The notes under the pieces: generated by a model
Database searches by the model: none
Told to the model about the DNA's origin: nothing
The model's input: the letters and a program-made list of their open reading frames with translations, nothing else
Assembly (NCBI GenBank): GCA_013288105.1
Contig: JABDCM010000006.1
Location: 1-42,123 of the forward strand
Length of the DNA stretch: 42,123 nt
Reading direction: 5' to 3'
From: Chlamydiota bacterium
Lineage (GTDB): Bacteria; Chlamydiota; Chlamydiia; Chlamydiales; JAAKFR01
Position numbers and translations under genes: made by a program
Part shown: positions 35,483-42,123 of the stretch, piece by piece
Layout: every line of letters begins with the position of its first letter
Numbering within the stretch: position 1 is the first letter of the stretch

Positions 35483-36105
35483 AAAAGAGAGAGAAGATAG
35501 CTTTTATTTTGACCTGTTTAGATCACTATTTTCCCTCCCCAGAGATCCCCTTAAAACATCATGATCATTATACGTTGCTTATCGCAGTACTGCTTTCGGC
35601 CCGTTCGACAGATGCGATGGTCAATAGAATCACTCCGGCCCTCTTTGCAAGAGCCTCCACCCCTGAGGAGATGATGAGGGTTCCCGTGGAGGAGATTCGT
35701 GCCCTGATCAAGCCGTGCGGCCTCTCCCCTCAAAAATCAAGAGCGATTAAAGAGCTTTCCCGTCTACTTGTTGAGAAATATGGGGGCAGAGTCCCCCCTA
35801 CTCTAGAGAAGCTGAAAGAGCTTCCTGGGGTGGGGCAGAAGACCGCCTCTGTCCTTCTCTGCCAGGCGTTCCACACCCCTGCTTTCCCTGTGGATACCCA
35901 TATTTACCGCTGCGCAAGACGGTGGGGGCTCTCTCGAGGAAAAAGCCCCATTCAGGTTGAAAAAGATTTAAAAAAGAGCTTTCCTCAAAAAAAGTGGATA
36001 TCTCTTCATTTACAAATTATTTATTTTGCACGCACCTTTTGCTCAGCGAGAGGACATCGCATCGAAAAGTGCCCTATCTGCTCCATTCTCCATCAATCTG
36101 GTTGA
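35479..36105 (+). CDS. nth: Endonuclease III (DNA glycosylase/AP lyase)
   Basis: Removes oxidised pyrimidines and cuts at the resulting abasic site. The helix-hairpin-helix LPGVGQKTASVLL holds the catalytic Lys (K121), and VDTHIYR holds the catalytic Asp (D139). The C-terminal iron-sulfur loop is unusual: cysteines at 188, 198 and 201 are present, but the fourth position of the C-x5-C spacing is serine (S207), and the gap between the first two is 9 rather than 6 residues. The ATG at 35479 overlaps the mnmE stop. Length 208 aa is normal. Confidence 0.94.
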   Translation: MKKREKIAFILTCLDHYFPSPEIPLKHHDHYTLLIAVLLSARSTDAMVNRITPALFARASTPEEMMRVPVEEIRALIKPCGLSPQKSRAIKELSRLLVEKYGGRVPPTLEKLKELPGVGQKTASVLLCQAFHTPAFPVDTHIYRCARRWGLSRGKSPIQVEKDLKKSFPQKKWISLHLQIIYFARTFCSARGHRIEKCPICSILHQSG

Positions 36106-36130
36106 CTTTTAAATAAAATTTTGATAAGAT
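36102..36130 (+). promoter_or_regulatory. Candidate promoter for the duplicated-domain Inc-like gene
   Basis: TTGACT (36102-36107) and TAAGAT (36125-36130) are separated by 17 bp. The -35 box overlaps the nth stop codon. AGGATA lies just before the ATG at 36164. Confidence 0.55.
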
Positions 36131-36163
36131 AATTACAACTTATTGGTAATATAGGATATAAAA

Positions 36164-37816
36164 ATGACAACACAGCCTTCGGCACAGATCACAAAACCAG
36201 CTACTACCTCCTATCTTTTAGGGCGTATTGATCCAAAACTTCTCATCCTGAGTGGTATCGCTTTTTCTATTTTAACGGTCATTGCAGCCATTGCCTGTCT
36301 TGTATACTTTCCTTCTAGTGTGATCTGTCTTGCGGTTGCTCCTCCGCTGCTTTTTGTCGCTCTTTGTGTGATAGGTGTGGGGATTTATCTCTATAACAAG
36401 AAACCCAAAACACCCGCTGAAGCGTTCATGCATGAGGTAGATGAGGTAGCCAAAACACCCGCTGAAGCGTTCATGCATGAGGTAGCCAAAACACCCGCTC
36501 AACCCTTCCGTCACTATTTCCAAAACCGCTATCTACAAGATGAATCACTTGCCGACAGACAAGATATAATAAGACGCGATGTAGAAGCTGCAAGAGGCGC
36601 AAACAGAAAAATTTATTGCGAAGGGGGTCGTTGTATCTCCGTAAAGGAGTTTGCAGACCAGTATGCGCTCAATGAGGAAGAACGTGTTTACCTAACACAA
36701 ATGACTACTGCAGATATGTCACACCATAGGATTGCACCTCAAATACAAGCCTTTACAGCAGGTAAAGATCCTGTAACTGAAATTCCTAATACTGAAACGA
36801 CGATGTTGCTTCACTCCTTTGAAAAAGGGGGGAAACGGTACATAGAAACGTATGTCATTTATGGAAATCAGAAAACCGAAGTTACGGATCGCATCAATTT
36901 TTATAAAATTACAATAGATATCAAAAACAGACGAGCGATCACAACTGTTGGAGAGCCTCTTGATCTCAGAGGTTTTACGACGGCCGATTGTAAAGAGGAT
37001 TTTGCACAGATGATGAGAGCTGGAGATAGACGACCTCTTGAGTTTTTCGAGAAACATTTTGGCAGGGATCGAGAGCGCGTTCTGAATATTTTAGAAATGG
37101 GTTCTATAGTAGCACCTCCAGCAGGTGATGACAGGCTTAATATAACAGAATTGGAAAAGCTGCAGCAAGCTTCAGCTACTCTTGACATGTTGAGAAAAAA
37201 AGTTTCCGAGACGGAGTTTACTCCTCAATATTTTGTGAGAGAGAATTTTCTCGGAGAAGATTCTGAGAAAGAGATGAGAAATCAATTTAACAGAGATTGT
37301 GAACGCGATTCCATCGTTTATGAAAGTAGAGGGGCACTCCATGCTTGTAAGGTGAGCCAGCTCCCTCAAGAAGTACAGGAGGGCTTAGATTTCCTAGATA
37401 ATCCAGTTCATGTTAGGTATTATTTGACTCAAACTAGCATACTTGCGATCGCAGCAGACCTTGTGCACAAACATGAATACGTAGGATTCATAACTGCTTT
37501 GAAGTCCATGAAAATCTATCGAAATCAAACAGGAGCTCTGCAGCTAGATAGGTATGTCATGTATGCAAATCACGATATGCCATCATGCGATAAAGGAAAG
37601 CTATGGAAAATAACCATCGATCTAGCTACTAAGCGCGCCGTAGTTACAAAAGGGCCCACCCTCGCATTTGATTTTGGTGTGTTACCTAAAACTTTCGGAT
37701 TTGCAATTCAAGATGATTCTTTGGCGAATCAACTCGCTATTTTGTCTCTTTTTGAGCAGGCTTTTGAAAAATCTGGAGATCGAGAGCACGTTACAAACCT
37801 ACTGAGTGCAAATTAA
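36164..37816 (+). CDS. Inc-like protein with an internally duplicated ~200-residue domain
   Basis: Two hydrophobic helices (residues ~26-48 and ~52-76) form a bilobed Inc-type domain. A short repeat linker follows (KTPAEAFMHEV, residues 82-112). The rest is two related domains, roughly residues 115-311 and 352-548. Matching segments include FYKITIDIKNRRAITT with LWKITIDLATKRAVVT, ETYVIYGN with DRYVMYAN, VYLTQM with YYLTQT, and RERVLNIL with REHVTNLL, offset by 234-238 residues. No family is recognised. A host-facing inclusion-membrane role is inferred. The start at 36164 follows a good promoter; the gene ends 15 bp before the brnQ promoter. Confidence 0.75.
   Translation: MTTQPSAQITKPATTSYLLGRIDPKLLILSGIAFSILTVIAAIACLVYFPSSVICLAVAPPLLFVALCVIGVGIYLYNKKPKTPAEAFMHEVDEVAKTPAEAFMHEVAKTPAQPFRHYFQNRYLQDESLADRQDIIRRDVEAARGANRKIYCEGGRCISVKEFADQYALNEEERVYLTQMTTADMSHHRIAPQIQAFTAGKDPVTEIPNTETTMLLHSFEKGGKRYIETYVIYGNQKTEVTDRINFYKITIDIKNRRAITTVGEPLDLRGFTTADCKEDFAQMMRAGDRRPLEFFEKHFGRDRERVLNILEMGSIVAPPAGDDRLNITELEKLQQASATLDMLRKKVSETEFTPQYFVRENFLGEDSEKEMRNQFNRDCERDSIVYESRGALHACKVSQLPQEVQEGLDFLDNPVHVRYYLTQTSILAIAADLVHKHEYVGFITALKSMKIYRNQTGALQLDRYVMYANHDMPSCDKGKLWKITIDLATKRAVVTKGPTLAFDFGVLPKTFGFAIQDDSLANQLAILSLFEQAFEKSGDREHVTNLLSAN
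36405..36499 (+). repeat. Short in-frame tandem repeat in the Inc-like gene
   Basis: The block CCAAAACACCCGCTGAAGCG is found at 36405 and 36450; a third, diverging copy begins at 36486. Spacings are 45 and 36 bp, both multiples of three, giving KTPAEAFMHEV twice and then KTPAQPF. Confidence 0.9.
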
Positions 37817-37831
37817 AATAAATTTTTAATG

Positions 37832-37860
37832 TTGTCTTATGTGCGCCTTTAATCTATAAT
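37832..37860 (+). promoter_or_regulatory. Strong candidate promoter for the brnQ leader
   Basis: TTGTCT (37832-37837) and a perfect TATAAT (37855-37860) are separated by 17 bp. Transcription would start near 37866-37868, only a few bases before the ATG of a short leader ORF at 37871. Confidence 0.75.
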
Positions 37861-37870
37861 AGACGCACTT

Positions 37871-37921
37871 ATGAACGAACATCTTCTGCTTCTTTCCATT
37901 ATTCTTAATATTGTCCCCTAA
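37871..37921 (+). CDS. Putative 16-aa Leu/Ile/Val-rich leader peptide upstream of brnQ
   Basis: The ORF encodes MNEHLLLLSIILNIVP. Nine of sixteen residues are the branched-chain amino acids Leu (5), Ile (3) and Val (1), including a run of four Leu codons. The stop TAA (37919-37921) lies in the loop of the terminator hairpin that follows. It begins within a few nucleotides of the predicted transcription start, so translation would be leaderless or nearly so. This is the expected layout of an amino-acid-sensing attenuator for the branched-chain amino-acid transporter gene 75 bp downstream. Confidence 0.6.
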   Translation: MNEHLLLLSIILNIVP

Positions 37922-37939
37922 GGGACATATCTTTTTTTT
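37908..37939 (+). terminator. Intrinsic terminator / putative attenuator in the brnQ leader
   Basis: TGTCCC (37912-37917) pairs with GGGACA (37922-37927) around a CTAA loop, and ATA (37908-37910) can pair with TAT (37928-37930) past a one-base bulge. C and eight T follow (37931-37939). It lies after the brnQ promoter and before the gene, so it can act as an attenuator rather than an end-of-gene terminator. Confidence 0.75.
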
Positions 37940-37995
37940 CATCTCTTTTTCACGTTCAATCAAAAAATAAATAGAATAATAGAAGGATTCATCTT

Positions 37996-39174
37996 ATGGA
38001 TACAAGCGAACAAAAAGCCTCTATCTGGTCGGTAGGGCTCTCCATCTTTGCCATGTTCTTTGGAGCTGGCAATATCGTCTTCCCCTTAGCTCTTGGCCAA
38101 TTCACCCTGGATAAAAATTTTTATGGGATTCTCGGTCTTTTAATCACAGCTGTCCTAGTCCCTTTAGCAGGTCTTTTAGCCATGCTTCTTTATGGGGGTG
38201 ATTATCAAGCTTTTTTTCGACGTATCGGTAAAATCCCCGGTTTCACCATCGTGGTGCTCATCTTAGCTCTTATCGGCCCTTTTGGCGGCATCCCACGCTG
38301 TATCACCGTCTCCTATTCCACTCTGGAGGCCTTTAAAATGACAGGCCCTGAAGGAATCGGCTTAACTCTTTTTAGCCTTCTGAGCTGTGTGGCTCTCTTC
38401 CTGTTCACCTACCGCCCTCGCCGTATTCTGACCTGGTTAGGCTATGTCTTAACCCCCATCCTTCTGCTCTCTCTTGGCGCAATTATTGTGAAAGGGCTCT
38501 GGTTAATGCCAGAGGCAGATCATACTCTTAGCGGAAAATGGCAGACCTTTTCTCACGGGGTTCTAGAGGGGTATAATACTATGGATCTTCTGGCCTCCTT
38601 CTTTTTCTCCTCCGTCGTTCTTCTCTGTCTTCAGCAGGGCAAATTGTCTGAGGCCAAAGGGAACAAAAAAATGATCTCTGTTGCTTTAGTGGGAAGCTTA
38701 ATTGCAGCCCTTCTACTGGCTCTCGTGTATGTGAGCCTCTCCTATATTGCAGCAGGGTATAGCTCCGAGTTGACCTCCGTCCAGGGGCATCAGATGCTAG
38801 GAACGCTGGCGCATCACCTACTAGGGGCTAAAGCAGGCCTCCTCACGGGGCTAGCCGTCCTATTTGCCTGTATGACCACGGAGATTGCGCTGACAGCTGT
38901 TTTTGCTAGGTTTTTGCATGAAATTCTCTTTCCAGGAAAGCTCTCCTTTCCCCTATCTATAGGTTTGACACTGGTTGCCGCCTTTTTTATCTCAACTTTT
39001 CGATTTGAGGGGATCTCCTCCTTTATCGTTCCTATCTTGCAGGTCTGCTATCCTGCTCTGATTGTATTAACTCTTTTAAATATTTTATATAAATTGCTGA
39101 ATTTTCAACCTGTTAAATTCCCTTTTTATGCCACTTTTGCACTCTCTATTGTCCTCTACGCACTTCTTAAATGA
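37996..39174 (+). CDS. brnQ: Branched-chain amino-acid transporter BrnQ
   Basis: A 392-residue LIVCS-family sodium-coupled importer of leucine, isoleucine and valine with about twelve membrane helices. The N-terminal signature FAMFFGAGNIVFPLALGQ is diagnostic, and IGPFGGIPRC is also typical of the family. AGAAGGA lies 8 bp before the ATG. Chlamydiae do not make branched-chain amino acids and depend on uptake. The gene has its own promoter, a Leu/Ile/Val-rich leader ORF and a terminator upstream (37832-37939), suggesting control by amino-acid supply. It is followed after 32 bp by a SNF2 helicase gene, the same order as CT554-CT555 in Chlamydia. Confidence 0.93.
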   Translation: MDTSEQKASIWSVGLSIFAMFFGAGNIVFPLALGQFTLDKNFYGILGLLITAVLVPLAGLLAMLLYGGDYQAFFRRIGKIPGFTIVVLILALIGPFGGIPRCITVSYSTLEAFKMTGPEGIGLTLFSLLSCVALFLFTYRPRRILTWLGYVLTPILLLSLGAIIVKGLWLMPEADHTLSGKWQTFSHGVLEGYNTMDLLASFFFSSVVLLCLQQGKLSEAKGNKKMISVALVGSLIAALLLALVYVSLSYIAAGYSSELTSVQGHQMLGTLAHHLLGAKAGLLTGLAVLFACMTTEIALTAVFARFLHEILFPGKLSFPLSIGLTLVAAFFISTFRFEGISSFIVPILQVCYPALIVLTLLNILYKLLNFQPVKFPFYATFALSIVLYALLK

Positions 39175-39206
39175 AGAATATCTAAGTATCCGTTTATGAT
39201 GGGGAG

Positions 39207-42123
39207 ATGGACAGTGCGTTTGAATGGTTGAAAAAATATGCAGAGCAGGGTGCAACTCAAAAGATTCAGGAGATAGAATTTTCTGACGCCACCTATCAAA
39301 TTCAGGTCTATGATCCAGACTCAAAAAGGAGTTTTTGGACCTTTCTGCAATTTGATGAACAGGCAAAACTAAAAGATAGTTTTTGCGACTGCCCTTTGGG
39401 AAATAGGGGTTGTCCTCACTTAACGTGCGCCTATCTTAAGATCTTTGGCACAACTTCTGAGCCTCTTCATCTGCGTTTCCACAACTCTTTTTGGAATGCG
39501 CTCTTTACAATCGTCGCAGATCATGCAGGGTATGATGAAAAAGGGGTGCAATCTACTCCTGAAGGCTTTGTTCTCAAAGAGCTCTCTTTTATTCTCACTG
39601 CCAAAAAAACGGCTCTTGAAAAGCTCTCTCATCTCATTCACCATCGTCCTCAAGCCACTCCTGAAAACTCCATCAAGTTTTCCAACCTTTCACAGGAGGA
39701 GATCTCTCATTGGAGAGAGGGACGCGCCTCCCCCTCTTTACGCTATCTCCTCTCTTTTTGGTATGATCTTGCTCAGTGGCTCATGCTCCTACAGGAGGAG
39801 AAACAGAAGTTGCATCTCCTCTTTACAGAGGATCAAGAGGGGCTCCCTACGCAGATTCAGATCCAGATAGGACCTTTGAAGCTTCAGCTCTCCTTACCAA
39901 AAGAGGATTTAATCACTCTTATCCCCTCTCTTGCTACCATTAAGAGCCCTCTTGCCGTTTTCCCTGCCCCCGAAGAAAAGGTGGCTTTCATTCAATATGC
40001 TCCCGAAGAGAGAGCCTTTCATATCACACATCAGAAAATAGAGGTTGAAAAGGGTAAAACCTGCCCCTTAGGAGAGTGGATTTATCTATCCGGCAAGGGG
40101 TTTTACGGTCTTAAAGGACGCACCCTTTTAGGAGAGGAAACAATTCCGCAAGAAAAAATAGCAGAATTCTTAGATCTCTATTATGAAAAAATTCAGGAGT
40201 ATGAGAGGGTTTATCCCCATCCTCTTCCCCTCCACTACTCTCTCTCTTTCGACAAGAGGTGGAATTGGCATTTCACAGCATATCTCTTTGAAAAAGGGGA
40301 TTTGTTAGTTAAAAATTCTGCCTTCTTTGGCAAGTGGGCTTATCTCGAGGGAAAGGGTTTTTTTCACCTACAAGATTATCTTTTTGATCAGGTACAAAAG
40401 GTCCTCTCTCCAGATGAGGTTTCCTCATTTATTCATCAGCACCGCATTTGGCTCAACGGACAAGAGGGATTTCAAACGCATCTTGCGAGAATGGAATCCC
40501 CTGTCTCCTACAGAGTAAATATGCAAACAGGAGCCCTCTCTTTTCACTCCAAAGTGCATAAACCGGAGGAGGAGGTTGAAGTCAAAGATTTTGGAGATTG
40601 GATCTACTATTCTCAACAGGGTTTTTTCTCCAAAAGAAGCACAAGAGTGGGGCAGCAGGTGCGCCCTGGTCTTGAAATTCTTTCTCATGAAGTTTCTCTT
40701 TTTATCGAGAATAATCGAGAGGAGCTCGAAACCATCACCGATTTTTTTATCCCCCTTCCCCCTATCGAGGAGCGTGGCCTTGAGGTAGGAGTCACCCCCT
40801 CAGGATCGATCTATGTAAAGCCGGTGTACACGAGAGGTGCAGCGGAGGGGCAAGAGGAGCTCCTATTTTATGGCAATTACCTGTACGTAGAGGGCAAAGG
40901 ATTTTGTGAGCTTTCTGGAGCGCTTGCTCTTCCTAAGGAGTATCAGACAGAAAAAATCATAGAGGAGGAGAGGGTTGCCCACTTTCTGGAAGAGGAGCTT
41001 CCCTCAATGCGCCGTTTTGTGAAAAAGCTTGCATCTCAGCTACAACCTTGTGTGGCAAATAGGCTAAAAGTCTCTCATTTGGAGAGAATCGCAGGGGGAA
41101 AACTGCGAGGGGATTTATACTTTGAAACAGAACTGGGAAAGATACCACTTACAGAACTTTTTGAGGCGTATCAGAAGAAGCGGAAGTATCTCTTGTCTGA
41201 AGGGGGGCTTGTCAATCTTCAAGAGGAGGCCTTTCAATGGATGCGCTCTTTCAAAGGGGCGATAGACCATAAAAATCAGACAGTAGAATTGACCCCTATA
41301 GAGTTTTATCGATGGGATGCGACCTATAAGATAGATTCTGCGGAGCAGAAGAAGAGACCTCACCTGCTCCATGAGCTACAGGATTTGATCACGCCAGATC
41401 CCCCCTCGTTGAAGGGGTTAAAAAGCGATTTGCGTCCCTACCAGCTGACAGGTGTGCAGTGGCTCTGGTTTTTATATAAGAACCATCTTTCGGGCCTTTT
41501 GGCAGATGATATGGGGTTGGGGAAAACGCATCAGGCAATGGCCCTTATGGCTGCGGCGAAAGAGGAGGGGGCAAAAAGATTTTTAATCGTCTGCCCTACC
41601 TCTGTGATTTATCATTGGCAGGACAAATTAAAGGCTTTTTTACCGCATATCAAAGTGCATACTTTTCATGGCCTTAAAAGGAGTTTGAGAAAAGCTGCCC
41701 CTTTAGGGGTGATTCTTACCTCCTATGGGATCTTGCGCATGGAGAGGGAAAAATTGGAAAAGATGCCCTTTGATTTAGCGATTTTTGATGAGATGCAAAT
41801 TGCTAAAAATTCTCAAAGTCGTGTGCACGCAGCTCTTGCTGCGATCCAAGCTGGCATGAAATTAGGGTTAACAGGGACCCCTATTGAAAATAATTTACGC
41901 GAACTGAAAGCGCTTTTTGATATTCTCCTACCCCACTATATGCCCTCAGAGGCACGCTTTAAGGAGTTTTTTCTTCTGCCTATTGAGAGAGAGCAGAACA
42001 AAGAGAAGCAGGCCCTTTTAAGCCGTTTGATTCGCCCCTTTGTCTTGCGTCGCAAAAAATCAGAAGTTTTGCAGGAGTTGCCTGAAAAGACAGAGGATCG
42101 ATTCTTTTGTGATCTCTCTCAAG
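39207..42123 (+). CDS. SWIM zinc finger / SNF2-family helicase, 3' part cut off by window edge
   Basis: The frame from the ATG at 39207 stays open for 972 codons to the window end. Near residue 65-76 lies a SWIM zinc finger (CDCPLGNRGCPH, C-x-C-x6-C-x-H). After a long middle region the SNF2 ATPase domain begins (LRPYQLTGVQWLWFL), with Walker A ADDMGLGKT, Ia IVCPTSVIYHW, motif II FDEMQ (in place of DEAH), and III LTGTPIENN. The C-terminal helicase lobe lies outside the window. These proteins translocate on double-stranded DNA and remodel protein-DNA complexes or polymerase. The order brnQ then SWI/SNF helicase matches CT554-CT555. There is no good Shine-Dalgarno before the ATG. Confidence 0.92.
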   Translation, partial: MDSAFEWLKKYAEQGATQKIQEIEFSDATYQIQVYDPDSKRSFWTFLQFDEQAKLKDSFCDCPLGNRGCPHLTCAYLKIFGTTSEPLHLRFHNSFWNALFTIVADHAGYDEKGVQSTPEGFVLKELSFILTAKKTALEKLSHLIHHRPQATPENSIKFSNLSQEEISHWREGRASPSLRYLLSFWYDLAQWLMLLQEEKQKLHLLFTEDQEGLPTQIQIQIGPLKLQLSLPKEDLITLIPSLATIKSPLAVFPAPEEKVAFIQYAPEERAFHITHQKIEVEKGKTCPLGEWIYLSGKGFYGLKGRTLLGEETIPQEKIAEFLDLYYEKIQEYERVYPHPLPLHYSLSFDKRWNWHFTAYLFEKGDLLVKNSAFFGKWAYLEGKGFFHLQDYLFDQVQKVLSPDEVSSFIHQHRIWLNGQEGFQTHLARMESPVSYRVNMQTGALSFHSKVHKPEEEVEVKDFGDWIYYSQQGFFSKRSTRVGQQVRPGLEILSHEVSLFIENNREELETITDFFIPLPPIEERGLEVGVTPSGSIYVKPVYTRGAAEGQEELLFYGNYLYVEGKGFCELSGALALPKEYQTEKIIEEERVAHFLEEELPSMRRFVKKLASQLQPCVANRLKVSHLERIAGGKLRGDLYFETELGKIPLTELFEAYQKKRKYLLSEGGLVNLQEEAFQWMRSFKGAIDHKNQTVELTPIEFYRWDATYKIDSAEQKKRPHLLHELQDLITPDPPSLKGLKSDLRPYQLTGVQWLWFLYKNHLSGLLADDMGLGKTHQAMALMAAAKEEGAKRFLIVCPTSVIYHWQDKLKAFLPHIKVHTFHGLKRSLRKAAPLGVILTSYGILRMEREKLEKMPFDLAIFDEMQIAKNSQSRVHAALAAIQAGMKLGLTGTPIENNLRELKALFDILLPHYMPSEARFKEFFLLPIEREQNKEKQALLSRLIRPFVLRRKKSEVLQELPEKTEDRFFCDLSQ

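Noticed and set aside
37908-37939. Terminator of the Inc-like gene ending at 37816
   Set aside because: A strong promoter (37832-37860) lies between that gene and the hairpin, and the hairpin is fused to a Leu/Ile/Val-rich leader ORF.

Overview
The window reads as chromosomal DNA of a chlamydia, most likely a member of Chlamydiales outside Chlamydiaceae (Simkania-, Rhabdochlamydia- or Parachlamydia-like). This rests on gene content and order recalled from Chlamydia genomes rather than on a database search. Recognisable blocks are: an RsbU-type phosphatase pair plus a large conserved hypothetical (CT588-590-like); an LplT-like transporter beside recC and recB (CT641-639-like); rpoD with a membrane protein and rpsT (CT615-617-like); a TPR protein, psd, mnmE and nth (CT700-697-like); and brnQ followed by a SWIM/SNF2 helicase (CT554-555-like). 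Five membrane or repeat proteins with inclusion-protein-like (Inc-like) hydrophobic segments sit between these blocks.

Layout. 1-7063: a truncated SpoU methyltransferase gene (-), then a tightly overlapping operon (+) of two sensor phosphatases and a 944-residue protein that carries papain-like boxes. 7064-7694: a repeat-rich gap with 11-bp tandem repeats, a decayed gene remnant, a 17-bp direct repeat and a compact 74-bp four-stem palindrome. 7695-10762: an outer-membrane barrel protein (+) and an LplT-like transporter with a degenerate acyltransferase tail (-). 10772-20740: recC, recB, two membrane/repeat proteins (one with twelve exact 40-residue repeats), then recD, so all three RecBCD subunits are in the window. 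20724-25897: an unknown membrane protein and rpsT (-), a small membrane protein and a membrane/coiled-coil/PAS-like protein (+), a CoiA-like protein (-) and the major sigma factor rpoD (+). 25788-29573: a giant Inc-like protein (-) overlapping the end of rpoD. 29574-29812: a large inverted repeat built from hexamers. 29813-34047: a minus-strand series of dicarboxylate/glutamate symporter, tRNA-Ala(GGC), TPR protein, small membrane protein, psd and a signal-peptide protein. 34106-37816: mnmE, nth and an Inc-like protein with an internally duplicated domain. 37817-39174: brnQ with its own promoter, a short Leu/Ile/Val-rich leader ORF and an intrinsic terminator. 39207-end: a truncated SWIM/SNF2 helicase gene.

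How the parts work together. RecB, RecC and RecD make a helicase-nuclease for double-strand break repair, and the nearby CoiA-like protein suggests DNA-uptake or recombination functions. The RsbU-like phosphatases are sensor arms of a partner-switching pathway that in Chlamydia is thought to act on the primary sigma factor, whose gene is also here. Psd, the LplT-like carrier and the two amino-acid/dicarboxylate transporters reflect scavenging from a host. The most exciting candidate is a leader-peptide transcription attenuator in front of brnQ. Also notable are the 12 x 40-residue repeat protein, the papain-like boxes in the 944-residue protein, the four-stem palindrome and the duplicated-domain Inc-like protein.
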